64,000 nt of DNA, taken from the NCBI GenBank assembly GCA_018907035.1, contig JACCIC010000001.1, positions 6,389,001 to 6,453,000 of the forward strand, read 5' to 3'. Both the position numbers and the translations under genes were made by a program. Shown here piece after piece: positions 22,690 through 34,579 of the stretch (positions within the stretch are counted from its first letter, which is position 1; every line of letters begins with the position of its first letter). The DNA comes from Sycobia sp. Sy_11 (taxonomy: Eukaryota; Arthropoda; Insecta; Hymenoptera; Epichrysomallidae). The notes beneath the pieces are model-generated. The model saw nothing but the letters and a program-made list of their open reading frames with translations. It ran no database searches and had not been told where the DNA came from.

Positions 22690-24594
22690 GAAAAAATTAA
22701 AATTCTTAATCTAAAATGGAACATATTTAATTCATTATTCGAACTAGAAAGTAGTAGACAAAAGATTTTGAGATGTATGAATGTAGAGAATTTACACAGA
22801 TTTGACCACAAAAACTGTAGGAGACCATTTTTTAAGACAAGCAATCTTCGTACAAGTATTTAAAAACAATTTGTGAGTGTTTAAAACAAAACAATTCTGA
22901 TTGTTCAGCTAATATTCTGCCTGTTTTAAGATCGAAGGACATCGTAGCAGATGAATTGCTCCATCTTAAGGCAGCTTAAATTCTTTTTAAGCCTCGTGGC
23001 ATTATCGCTATAGTTTATATATTTATAGTTTATATATTTCTCTCTCGGATTAGTACGCCTTCGCAATGGAAAGGTCGTAGGATATGAAAGATTAAGATTA
23101 GTAAGCCATACAGATACATGTTTATTGTGAGCTGAAAGCATGATATGACAACATTACCCCGTTCGACTATATCGATATGAGTGTAATAACTTTTTTTTGT
23201 CCATAAACAAACTGTGCATATCATCGTAGTATTTCAAAAAGCGTACGATTTAGTACGTATACACAATGTTGCTCATGAATGATTTATCCTTCAGAGTGTT
23301 TTCCTTGACGGCGGGCCTCGCCTCGAGTGAATGCGAGTATTATATACTTGTTTTCTTAGATGAAGGCTGTTGGAAAACAACAAAAATATGCATCATTCGA
23401 TACTGCTTGTGCATGAACACGAGCGTTACTATATATTAAACAGTACTGTAGGTCCGCACCAATCATAGGCGAGTGTCAAGCAGAGTGACAACTTCCGAAG
23501 ATATAAAAGGCAAGGACGGATGCCTATACCATCATCATCGAGAGAGACATCAGTGCAGTTTGTGTTATATAGTTTGTGTGAACTTATTGTAATATATATA
23601 ATTCTTTTATTGTACATCGTTCGCGTTGTGTATCTTTATAATTTTGAATAAAGCTCATTTCATAGTTTAATTATATATTAATTATATACATTTCTTCCTG
23701 GATTTATCAACAAAGGCAATCAGTGACTTTTATACAAATCAAATGTCCAGAATGAGTGATCTCGGAATAGAGATTTAACGTTAAGAGTGCCAGTTTTAAT
23801 TCCTTCTCTTACAAAGTTAAATCTCAGTGTCTATGCTACAATTGACGCAAAGGTGTAAAGTACATAAAAATTTACGTGTTCGTTAAGTTTCATGCAAATC
23901 TAAGCGTACTCATTTTTTAAGAAATATCCTTATTCCAATCTGCTGGTATCTATATTTGACGAGCCCAACAGGTGGTCTAAGGCGAAAGGTCCAATCATAG
24001 TTGCCAATGTAAATCATTGCTTTGCGAAACTTCTCAACTATTCAGAAATTTGAACGCAATTGTTTCATGTCAAATTAAATAAAATTTATAGAATAGCAAC
24101 AATATAATTTCGCGAAACACTGCTGGTTTTGTAATTATGTGAATATTTCTATATATTTATTGAATTAAAATAAGCGTATAAAGTTAGGAAATTATATTTT
24201 TATATTTTGAGTAAAACTAACAATTCTGAAAAATAGCCATTAGGAAGTGCAGATTTGGGATAAATGTCCACCAAGCGGACAATAGCTATATTCACTGTAT
24301 AATTTTTTAGATAATGTCAATCATTTATCTATAAAATATATAAATCTGTTTACTTTTAATAAAAAATTAAATATTATTTAATAAGTATTACATTAGCTAC
24401 ATATTTACTATTCTTCATTGTTTGAAGAATGTTTCACCACATACACATAACTAATAATCATCTAATTTTATTCTTTTTTCTGCATCTTTTTACATAAGTA
24501 CATTGATATATTTCAAATATAAGTATGAATAATATAAATAATCAAAATTACCTTGAAACAGTAGAAGAGTAATAAGAATGAAAAATGTAGCCAT
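19322..24594 (-). CDS. secreted non-catalytic serine protease homologue (S1 family), 4 exons
   Basis: The coding parts are complement(19322..19564, 20076..20373, 22323..22620, 24552..24594), 882 nt, 293 residues. All junctions are GT-AG with consistent phases (1, 2, 0). Exon 1 encodes a signal peptide (MATFFILITLLLFQ). Exon 2 opens with a short propeptide and activation site R|ITNG, then HECGGVV. Exon 3 holds NDIGLIKL (catalytic Asp kept) and GWGKT; exon 4 holds GDAGGP and the SW strand. The TAAHC motif reads STAVC, so His57 is Val, and GDSGGP reads GDAGGP, so Ser195 is Ala. The enzyme cannot be a normal protease. Such homologues often act as cofactors or binding proteins in haemolymph, gut or venom (family knowledge). 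The role here is unknown. There is no clip domain and an acidic C-terminal tail. Exon 2 has an alternative acceptor a few codons downstream, and exon 3 an alternative donor four codons upstream. Confidence 0.85.
21253..21881 (-). mobile_element. mariner remnant in intron 2 of the protease homologue
   Basis: The inverted ends begin TCGGGCGTACAAGTAAG at 21253 and, from the other side, TTGGGTATACAAGTAA ending at 21881. TA lies just outside both. The minus-strand interior keeps only the transposase C-terminal part: a FHYNNARPNVA-like block (degraded HHDNARPHVA), then a segment ending near RNMGKCYSF. At 629 bp it is an internal-deletion derivative. Its ends match the element at 28362, so the two belong to one family. 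It sits inside the 1,949-bp second intron. Confidence 0.85.
22642..22686. repeat. (TA)n microsatellite next to a splice acceptor
   Basis: A pure TA array of about 45 bases in intron 1 of the serine protease homologue. It ends about 20 bases upstream (minus strand) of the exon 2 acceptor, so length changes would alter the sequence next to the polypyrimidine tract. Confidence 0.95.
23368..23712 (+). mobile_element. solo LTR with 5-bp target duplication
   Basis: A 345-bp sequence starts TGTTGGAAAA and ends TTTATCAACA, so the termini are inverted (TGTTG/CAACA). It is flanked on both sides by AAGGC (23363-23367 and 23713-23717). Inside are a TATA-like box near 23500 (GATATAAAAGG), a GC-richer leader, and an AATAAA signal near 23648. 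This is the full structure of an LTR promoter and poly(A) region without internal genes: a solo LTR left by recombination. The superfamily (Copia, Gypsy or BEL) cannot be told from the LTR alone. It lies in intron 1 of the serine protease homologue. Confidence 0.85.
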
Positions 24595-24683
24595 CGTTGA
24601 GCTAGTAGAATACAAGTATTTCACTAGAAAACTTCTTTTGCTAGAACAATATAATATATTGATAATATATAATATATTGATCT

Positions 24684-24700
24684 ATAGCTTATAAATATAT
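24684..24700 (-). promoter_or_regulatory. possible TATA box for the serine protease homologue
   Basis: On the minus strand a TATATTTATAAG-like stretch lies roughly 95-105 bases upstream of the ATG at 24594, a spacing that would allow a short 5' UTR. The surroundings are so AT-rich that a chance match is likely. Confidence 0.2.
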
Positions 24701-27700
24701 TGAACTCATTGCGATGAAAAACTATGAATAATTATGACTATTGACAGCAAAATTATACGAATAGTATTTATTGTTGCTTCAGACGCACATTGGCTGATCT
24801 AGTAAATAATAAAAAAATTAATTTTATAAAAGAATATTCTTCACTAGTCTCTATTTTTTAATTTCTAGATTTTTATAAACCAAATGATAACAGAACAGAA
24901 ATTAAAAGTAAGACCACCGGATTAATCTAGTAGTATACAAATAACTGTACGCATAAATTATTTGAAATAAATTTAAAAATTGTGATATACATTTTGAATT
25001 AATATAATTTCTAAATACATAGATTTATTCAGAGTATGCTGAAATCAATATTTATTTGTGATTATATAATTAATATTTTTTTCTAATTTAGTAAATTAAA
25101 TATTAACACGAATATTAAGTTATTTTTTATGAATATGGAATGTAATAACTAATAAAACGTTTAAAACATGTTATTCTTGGTTGTATCTAAAAGTAAATAA
25201 TTAATGAATTTAAGTAAACGATAAAAATATGTGTGAAACTAGCTAGTGCTAATTATTTTATCGTTCTCAGAATATTAATTATTACAGTTTTCGTGACTAT
25301 CTTATCCAATTGATGCGTAAAAATACTGGATTATTATATCAAATGTAAATTTTATGTATTCTATTTATTTTTAAAAGAATAAGTATTAAACATTAGTTTA
25401 TTAATATTTAAACTATCGACTACTTTCATGTACGACGAAACTACAACAGTAAACAGAGCTATGTTGAAATTATTTAGCATTATTTTCGAATATTTGTATA
25501 CATCCATATATTACAAACAATAAACATTTTATCGAAAATATGATTGAGAAGATAGAGAAACAAGACAGATAGTTAATTCATATATTAAACTCTTTCACGA
25601 ACACCACAGGTAATTTTGAGTTTTCCACGTTGAAAATTATAGCGAGCAAAGTATTTTGTATTATGTCCACATACTAAAATATGCGCTCAGATATATTTTG
25701 GTTACAAGCAAAATCAGAAACGAAATTTGAATAATGCCAGGAGATTAACACTTTCATTTTATACTTTTATTTACTTTTATTTTTGTATTTTTGGTTCAAT
25801 ATATTTCATAAAGCTTACTAAGATTTTAGTAAAACTGGCAAGAAGAGTTCAAGATATATGAATGACGCATTTGATCGAGATTAAGCGAAATCTATAATTA
25901 AATTCAATATATTTTAAAGTTTAAAAAATGAAATTTGAATGAAAAGCTCTCATTTTGACGCAGCATATATGGTAAATAATATTTCAAGCATGAAAGTTTT
26001 AACGAATTTATCCACAAATGCATTATTAACAAAGCCGTAGATGTACCTAATGAATGTTAAAATATTTCAACATGATATTAATACAATTTTTAAGATCAGA
26101 ATTTGTTTTTCAAACGCGTTTTTTCTACAGAACACACGCTTTTTCCAAGCTAATAGTGAGACTTATCAGTTATGATATATTGATGACAGATTTACGACTC
26201 TTAATTTTTATTTTTCCATATATTATATTAAATTATATTCCTTTATTTAATAATCTAATTTAATATCATTCTGCAAGTTTACTATGTAATTTTTAAACTA
26301 GCAAAGGAACTGCATTACTTTCAAAAATTAACAGCACTTATTTAATACTTTGATTATAAATATATATATATACAGTATATTTTTTGCTGTAAAAATAGTT
26401 TACATTCATTGATAGTTACGAATACTTTTATAACTATAAACCTAGTAAATATCCATTTATTTTTTCAAAAATTTGAAACGAAACGTTATAGTATTAAAAT
26501 AAAAAATTGTAAATTAGAACACGGAATAAATAAAACCTTTTAACTTTTTGCACTGAATATTTTCAATGTCTTTTTATATTTTTCATGCAAAGTTTTATAA
26601 AAATAATTAAGTTTAATTGGAGTTTACCTTAAAACTGTGATATATAGTTTCTATCTCGATACTACATTTTAGTTTACAAAATTCCATGTATAAACTTCAA
26701 TAGGAAGAACAGGTGTCCAACTTCAATTGAACCCGTATAAAGTTCCTTAGTGATAGTTGTTCAGTAAATTATTACACTCTACTGGTTATGTTAAAAATAG
26801 ATATAATTTGAATTCTATTTGAATGGATAACTGCGAATGTCGCCAGACATATATGAATTGCTTGTGCACGAATATAGTCTTGTTTCAAAATTCAATCGTT
26901 TAATGGTTTATTTTGAACGATATTCAAGTTACGAAGGGCAATTTTTAACTAACTTAATTTTTCGACTTATATTACTAGTAAATAAAAAAATCGAAGTGGA
27001 GTTCGAAACGGCACTTTTCCTAGGTAATAATATATGGGAGTGCAGGGAGCCTTCAGCTTTATAAAAGGCTTCAAAGCGAAAATGCCCTTCGTACTTTGGT
27101 AAAATAGATTCTCGAATGCGTCAAAGTAATAGCATAGTACAGCAATAATCGAAATGGCGATGCATTCGCGGAAATTATAAAGTAGATTTCAAATTTAAAT
27201 GACGCTTTGGTATTATGAACATTTGAAATGACATCAGCTTTTAGCTAATTATAAAACTTGTTATGATGATTAACTAATAACTATGTTTAAGATGATTCGA
27301 TAAATAAACCGATTTCAAGATAAAGTTGTAAATAACCAAAATCATGGCTAATTACTTATTTCATTGGAAATACCTGTAATCAATGTTAATCATTGCTGAA
27401 GTAATTTTTATTACAGGTTTTGTATATATTTAAAAACAGAGCAGATTTACTTTCTTGAATATTGAAAAAGATGTAAAAATGCTAGTCAAAGTAGACTGTT
27501 ATTCAAAGTAGCGTAGTTGAATATTGAATTTTTTTAATGTAGCCGTATCTCATGTAAATAATAATGAACATTAGAACATCTACATACTAGTAGTGTAAAT
27601 TTTTTAATAGCGCTATAAAGGACCTTAACATTTGATTTTCAGTATAGAAAGATTTATTTACAGGTAACGAAAAATACATATGAAAAAATATTCTATATTT

Positions 27701-27755
27701 CAGCCAAGAATATTATGATTTTAACAAAATACTAGAAAAATGAATTCTAAAATTT
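24700..27755. other. AT-rich DNA, nothing recognised
   Basis: More than 3 kb of AT-rich sequence upstream of the serine protease homologue. Short frames at 26054-26263 and 26837-27064 have AT-driven composition and no family features. There is no repeat boundary and no RNA gene. Confidence 0.45.
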
Positions 27756-27761
27756 TGAGAC

Positions 27762-28132
27762 TGTTAGATTATTTTAGCCTTCTATAAATAATAAAGCAAA
27801 AAATACTTGAAACTAAATATTTTACGGTATCGTAAAAGGATATAAACATATGTGCCCACTGGCTCTTATTACGATCTGCGTCTTTGCTGCCCTGCGTGGC
27901 AAATGATTTATGAGTTTATTGTTTAGATGCCTGAAGATTTTTTATAGGTCTTAAGCTTCTCACAAGGGCTTGCAGAGTTTTCTTTATCGAGTACTGTAGT
28001 TAGTCTTGCGTCGTCCTTTCGTTTGAACAGACGTCTTTTCTTTCCTCGTTTGAAATAAAGTTCATGTTAAAAGATTATTTCGTGTATCTTTATTTTAACA
28101 TTCCACCTACTATATTTAATAAAAAATCAATA
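27762..28132 (+). mobile_element. solo LTR, family shared with 63572-63945 (copy 1)
   Basis: A 371-bp unit starting TGTTAGATTATTTTAGCC and ending AAAATCAATA is flanked by a perfect 5-bp duplication, GAGAC (27757-27761 and 28133-28137). A second copy at 63572-63945 is highly similar over its full length and has a different duplication. It contains an AATAAA near its 3' third and a GC-richer central section, as in LTRs. The 3' end is TA rather than the usual CA, but both copies agree on it. Confidence 0.85.
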
Positions 28133-28137
28133 GAGAC

Positions 28138-28361
28138 ATTAAATTCTGTTAAGAAATTCTAACATCGCATCTAAATTGCAATCGATACTCAACTATCGAT
28201 ATTCTATATTAAGTAATTTGCAAAATCGCAATCATGTCAATTTAATGTTAGCGTCAAGTAAATTGGACAACACTTATCATTCTTTATTCATTTAAATTTA
28301 TGTATTAAAATAACATTTTGTTTTAATTTAAAATCCAGAGGTGGGCATTCTATTAATATTA
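28138..28361. other. AT-rich spacer
   Basis: Short AT-rich sequence between the solo LTR and the truncated mariner. Nothing is recognised. Confidence 0.4.
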
Positions 28362-29560
28362 TTGGGTGTATAAGTAAGTTTCTAGCGTTTGTTAAAAGAT
28401 GGCGTTACCAGTGGATCCCGTGCAGAAATCTCAGACCTCTGTATTATATTTGTAGGGTATGTATTTGTCAACAGGCTTTATATTTGAACATGTCTTTCGG
28501 TATCATTTATTTTATCGAGCAATATCATAATAAGTGTCTAGCCAAATAAACGTAATTTGTGGGAAGCACTGCTTCTATTCTTTAATATGAGAAAAAGTGC
28601 GGCTGAGGCCTATAATTTACTTTTGGAAAATTATGAGATGGATTCTATTGGTGAATTGACGCCACGAGTGGTGAAAATGGTTTAAAAATGGTGATTTTGA
28701 AATTGAAGACAAGAATCGCCCCGGAAAGCCGAAAAGTTTTGAAGGCGAGGAATTAGACGCTTGCTAGATGAGGATACGTGTCAGATTCAAGAGGAATTCT
28801 TACTGTATCATTGAGCGTAACGCAACAAGCCGTTTCCGTGCGCCTAATAGCATTGGGATTCTTTCAAAAGGTTGGAAACTGGGTGCGGAACGAACTGAAG
28901 CGAGGAGACGTCGAACAGCTATTTTGCATGTCCCAAATGTTGCTGTTGCGGTATAAAGATAAATCAGTTTTGAATCGTACTGTCACTGGTGATGAAAAAT
29001 GGATTTATTATGATAACGATAAACACAGAAAATCATATACAAAGTCCGGAGAGCCCGTCCAATTGACGCCGAAACGAAATATTCACGTAAATAAGATAAT
29101 GCTTTGCATATGGTAGGATCAAAAGGGTGACATATACTATGAACTGCTTCCGAGCGGTCCAACTATCAAAGGACCATTGTATTAAATACAAATTATTCGT
29201 TTGAAACGAGTAATACAGGGAAAAGGATCAGAATATGAGACGAGGCATGAGTCTGTCATTTTTCATCACGATAACGCTTAGCCACACATTGCGACTTCGG
29301 TCAAAAACTGTTTGGAGAATAGTGGATGGGGAATTCTGTCTCACCGGCCTCAGAGTCCAGACTAGATACTTGTAACTGCCGCTTGTTTCCATCAATGTAG
29401 AACGCTCTTACTGGAATGCACTTCAGTATATTAAATCAACAATTGGCTCGATACATGGTTGGACTCGAAAGACGAGAATTTTTTTTGTATGAAATTAATA
29501 AACTGTCAGAAAAATTAAAAAAGTTATAGCTTCCGATGTATGATACTTTGAATAATGAAT
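28362..29560 (+). mobile_element. mariner element, 3' end truncated
   Basis: The left end begins TTGGGTGTATAAGTAAGTTT at 28362 after a TA, matching the ends of the element at 21253-21881. The interior carries most of a transposase gene in the plus direction. No right terminal repeat is found: similarity to the sister copy stops after about 29560, before the sequence that in that copy leads into the inverted repeat. The right boundary is therefore approximate. Confidence 0.82.
28550..29535 (+). pseudogene. mariner transposase pseudogene
   Basis: The pieces in order are MRKSAAEAYNLLLENYEM (N-terminal HTH region); FEIEDKNRPGKPKSF; an open stretch (28778-29116) with GNWVRNEL, then RIVTGDEKW-like TVTGDEKWIYYD (first catalytic Asp) and NKIMLCIW; then IYYELLPSG; then FHHDNA followed by a stop and PHIA (second Asp). 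The third Asp region is corrupted. Multiple stops and at least three frameshifts make it non-functional. The wording is close to the intact transposase at 40573-41616 but the terminal repeats differ, so it is a related but distinct family. Confidence 0.87.
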
Positions 29561-31224
29561 ATGTGACAATAGCACTGTCTATATTATAAGAAATAATTTT
29601 AATACATTACCGATAGAAAATGTTTTCTTTGCATTGTTATTCTCACGCGTATAAATTAGATTTGAAAATATAAAGACTTTACTCTTTTTGAAATTTATTT
29701 TGGAATTTGAAAGCAAATTGCTTTTATAAAAAAATTGTGATTTATTCATAAATTAAGCACAAAAAATCAAGCATTTTTTCTTTTTATATATATTTTTAAT
29801 AAAAATAATCACTTTATCCTAATTAAAATATATAACTAAAAACTTATTTATATCATAATCATTAATTAGATTATTCTATACTGTAAGTAAATAATAAGAG
29901 ACCCTTTTAAAAAAAGAGACCTTATTAAAAGTTCACTGAATTCAGAAAAAAGAGGAGAAATATTTTAAGTAGTGCAGATTCCTAGCTCGTAATGCAATTT
30001 GTCCAAAGCTTTATATAGAGTTCCGTCCGATACAACAGTCGCGCACATTCAATCTAATTCAATTCCATTTTGCAGAGGTATATCGAAGCCCAAAGGAATA
30101 CCATTGGAGATAAGATTGTGTCGGGAGCTTTTCTATCGCGCATTGCTCGTTAAAAGGCGTGAATATTCTCGCGCGCCAGGTCGTCGAATTGTTGAGTGTC
30201 AAATGATATGGGATCAATCATAATTATCTCGTTTGATTTACGTATAAACGATTTAAGTTGACATAGATTCGGTGCGTCACTTCAATAATGCCAATAACGA
30301 TATGAGATTGTCGACAATGGTCCTGGATATGCTGTTATGAGAGAATAATTTATTTAAATATTTTTTTAATAATTTTTTGCCATTATACATACAATTTTTC
30401 TATAGTTACAAAAATGAAAATACTAGGGCAAGAATATGTTCTTCAAATATATTTTTTTTAATCGAAAAGAATATTTCTAATGATCATATAGTACTCCATA
30501 AAATATTAAAATATATTATTTAGTTTATATTAAATGTAATTTATAAATTACATTATATATACTTATATGCGAATCATAAGAATACATACCGATTAAGTTA
30601 TTTTTAATAATTATTCTAGCCGAATCCAATAGTCGATAGAATACCTTTTGAAGAAATAATTTTTAAAAAAGATTTTTAAAAGAATCTTGAAAGATACTTA
30701 TTTAAAAATTACGTTTTCTAATGAATTTTTAGTCTTATTAATTTTTTTGTGGAAATTAAAATTATTTTTCTTTTTTTGGGTTCTTTGTAAGGCTGAAGTT
30801 CTAGAGCTGGATCACATGGCTTCAATATAAACATGGTTCTGAGCATCGTTTCGTGTATATCAACCTTTATCTCAATCTATAATCTATTATTTGACTTATT
30901 TTTATATTGAACTTTATATGAACAATGCTGTATAAAAGTAGATTTTGTAAACTCATATTCAACGAACCGATTAAATTTTAAGATAAAGCGTGTGTTTATT
31001 ATAATAACAAATGAAATATGTAATACTCGAGAAATTGAATGATTAAGAGCAATTCGATAAGTAGACATGTTTATTTAAAGTAATAAAATTAAAGTAATAA
31101 AACTTATGAATGATTAGTTAATAACACAGTTTATCATTTAAACATTTAAATGGCAACTGATTACCACTGATGGTCACATGATTTGGAAAAGTAGAGTAAG
31201 ATGAAATAAGAAACAAATTATAAT

Positions 31225-31284
<60 letters not shown>

Positions 31285-33500
31285 ATACATAAAATCTTCA
31301 CAGCAACAACGATTCTATTTTTTTTGGTATATATGCAAGATGTATTTGAAGATAGCACTATAACAGTACTTATTTGCAAGTTTTGTGATGTGATCAGTGT
31401 TTGGTGGCAACTAATGTAATTTTTTCACAATGCGAATTTCTAGTTAAGAAAATAAATTGTCTATGAAAATCAAAGACACGTGTTAAATCAAATGCCAAAT
31501 TATATTTTCTCGCTTACATTTAAAAACATGAATTTACTAATAACGATTACCAATAACTGAATAATATTTTGAACGAGATATCAGTACTTACAGTTGCATT
31601 CGGCAATCAAATATAAGTAAATTATCCATAATATGAAAAATAACAATGCGATGCCGAATAGAAATATCAATAATTAGTTTTTTGTAAAACCTATGACACA
31701 CTTAATACAATATTCCAAATTAAATCGATTTATTTTTATTTTTAACAGATTTCGCACAAATATTTTTTCTTCACCTTAACCGTTTTAATTCAAAAGATGA
31801 GGCTCGACTAGAAGGTAACGTGTTGTCTTATTACATAGAAACGAGAATTAAAAAGTTTATCTAAAATTTGAGACTTAATTTGCTATCGCTCCTTTACATT
31901 ATAAAAGAATTTCTAATTCATAAAAAATCGAGTAGAATTGATCGATGCACGCTGAATTTATTGTTTTACAGAGCGCCTAAGTTTGGACTTTCCTGAAAAG
32001 TCTTGAATATATCAATGAAAATAGGTTTTTCTTTTTTGAAATGGGAAAACTATATATCACAGTTGAAAGATAAAATTATATATACGGTGTAAAAGAGTCG
32101 TGAATCCTTGTCAGCAGTCGTAGTTTAACTGTGTTTATCATATAATATAATAAAAATTTCTTCTACGTAATATTTTTATAAAAGGTTACTACAAACTTCT
32201 GGGTATTGACGAAAAGAAACTTTCATTATATACTTTATACTACCATATTCTTCTATAAATATACTTCTTGTAAAAGAAATCGCCTGTCTTAACAGAACAG
32301 CGGTTTGTGAATATTTCTCATGTTTTCGCTGATTTTTCAAATTGTTAACAAATATTTTCTTACACCTAAACTATTGCATCCTGTCTTTTGATGTATACCG
32401 AGCGATCCTTTTATAATTTACTGCCCACAAACATCAGTTATTCTCATCTCCAGTAACGGTTTCATGTGGTTTTACTTATTTTTAGTAAATCATAGTCCTC
32501 TTCCATGATATGTATGTCGGCAGCTTTGCCTCACGTAATGTGTCTTGTACATTGATTTTCCTGGTGAAAATAAAGTCACTTGTTGCTACCAGTAAAAATT
32601 CACACCGTTTCTTTTCTAAAGAATTAAATAATGAAGCAAAACTCCTTGTGCGAGTAATTGATTTGGTACAGATTTTGAATTATTCAATGAATTATAATCG
32701 ATTGTTATCTATGAATTGGTTAATGAAAGATTATATAGACAAAATCGCGTCCTATAATATCTATGTATAATGTATAAATTACTGTAAATAACAACAAAAT
32801 CGTACACTATCTGTACCATTTCTTGTAAAATGGTTCGAATTAATTCCAACACCGTCGACAAAATTATGTGAAAATAAACTCGGCTATTTGTCAATGATCT
32901 AATTACTTTATTGAGCTATATTTCCATTCAAACTATTTATTTATTATCATTTTTTACAGTTTGAGATATATTTGGGTAAACTATACATGCTGTCATTTAT
33001 AGTGGTGCATATAAAATTCACTTATCTATTTGTTTTAATGATCCATTGTTTTAAGACGTTATTGAGTTTTATAAATTATTTTTTATTAATCTATTTTGGA
33101 AGATTTTAGAAAAATATTTTTTATAAATATTATTCTCGTATATGAACATTTTTTTGTTTTACTATGAAAAGATTTGGAATATAATTACATATATTATTAT
33201 GTAATGTAATGTAATAGATAACAATATATATTATTAAGTTTTCCTTTATCACAACCAGTAGGACATCTGACTATATCAGTGAATTAATTTTTAATTTAAT
33301 TATAGAATGTTTTTTGTGTTAATATATTTTGAACTTTCAGAAAGTATTTTATATAATTTTTTTATAAGATACATGACTAGATGTATTTAAAATTCTTACT
33401 ATGTTAAAAACAGATCAAACTCGCCTAACTATTTTACTTTTGTTAAAAGTTATTTTTTTGCAGATATAATACTGCTTTTTCCAACATTTTAATAGAATCA
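29561..33500. other. AT-rich DNA with one GC-richer patch and a long (TA)n array
   Basis: This is mostly AT-rich. A patch at about 29985-30290 is GC-richer with several CpG sites and an open 74-codon frame that resembles nothing known. A (TA)n array lies at 31229-31282. Frames at 30877-31068, 32510-32770 and 32709-32894 are short and AT-driven. No gene is supported. Confidence 0.4.
31229..31282. repeat. (TA)n microsatellite
   Basis: A TA array of about 54 bases. Confidence 0.96.
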
Positions 33501-33514
33501 TTATTATTATAAAA

Positions 33515-33860
33515 GCGCTCGAAGATCTCCCTCCATACCAAAGTATCTGTTCTTCGACGGTCTAATTTTGTGATTGCGCGTGGTCGATATAAAGCGACTT
33601 TTATCAATTGAGAATCAATCGATTATCGATTGTTCCTGAGCTCCCACGCTTGTCCACTACGAGGTGCATAAGCATCGGACGCAGTCGCCGGTTATCGGTT
33701 GCACAACTGGAAACCGAGAAAAAAGCAGTTTAGAGAAATTGAAAACCCGCCCGCGCGGCAGTATCGGAACTGTAACCTGGGGGTCGGCGAGGGAGAGTCC
33801 AGCTTCAAACTTGCGAGAAAAATCAATTTCCTGATACGCTCTGGATCCGCTTAAAAATGA
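33515..33860. promoter_or_regulatory. CpG-containing island with ATCGAT palindrome
   Basis: A sharp rise in GC in very AT-rich DNA. It includes a perfect palindrome at 33616-33632 (two 8-base arms CAATCGAT/ATCGATTG around one T) and a GC-rich section near 33740-33800. ATCGAT is the core of Cut/Onecut and part of the DREF-type site (family knowledge). No exon is apparent. It is a candidate enhancer or promoter, by inference. Confidence 0.35.
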
Positions 33861-33866
33861 TCTGCA

Positions 33867-34575
33867 TTGATGTCAACAATCGAAAACTATTCTGTCTTCA
33901 ATGCATTGTATTTTTATGAAAAAATGTCAGATATTCGCTTTGTGAAAATATTTCATTTATACGTTAATAATGTTTCTAGTCGTTTTGATATTATTAATGT
34001 TTATTTTAGAATTTCTTTTCAAACGATTTATTTTGTAATTATACTAAATTCATTACTTTACTTAATATTTTACGTCAATATTAGAAAGATATATTTTTTG
34101 CAAATATGTTATGATGTTATGATACATTTTAGCCTTTCAATTATATATTCATAGAAAAAGTACACTCATTTACATGAAAATTAACATAATAATGTTGACC
34201 TAAAATTCATCTCAGTGAGTGAGTGCTTAAAAAATAATTGTTTGATAAGAACCATTTTTTCAATAAAACTACTTTGGTAGTAACCATTTATTCTTATAGT
34301 ATTGAATTGATTATTGGTATATCTACTCTTCTTGTTTCATATTCCTACAATCGATAAAAACAATTTATGGCAATATTCATTTTATATAAATTACATTTTT
34401 GCAAAATTTTCCTTAGCTATTACAAATGTTCAAACAAATGACATTATTATTGAATCATTTTAAAAAAAATTCCAGTTACAATAAGAATTTTTTTCAATCT
34501 TAGTTTACCTCTACCTTTGAATCATTAATTTAGCTAGCCCTTCCGAGAGTACTAAAATATTTTTCTTCCATTTTT
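33867..34575. other. AT-rich spacer between two islands
   Basis: It holds a 95-codon plus-strand frame (33867-34154) rich in Ile, Phe, Tyr and Ser. That composition is what AT-rich DNA gives by chance; there is no signal peptide, family motif or splice context. I do not call it a gene. Confidence 0.4.
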
Positions 34576-34579
34576 ATCT

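Noticed and set aside
22618..22863. Open frames rich in Tyr-Ile across (TA)n arrays (also at 36464, 40108, 52434 and 53779)
   Set aside because: These frames are translations of the dinucleotide arrays and have no independent support.
33867..34154. 95-codon hydrophobic plus-strand frame, possibly a membrane protein
   Set aside because: Ile/Phe/Tyr/Ser composition is what AT-rich DNA yields by chance; there is no family motif, splice context or conserved pattern.
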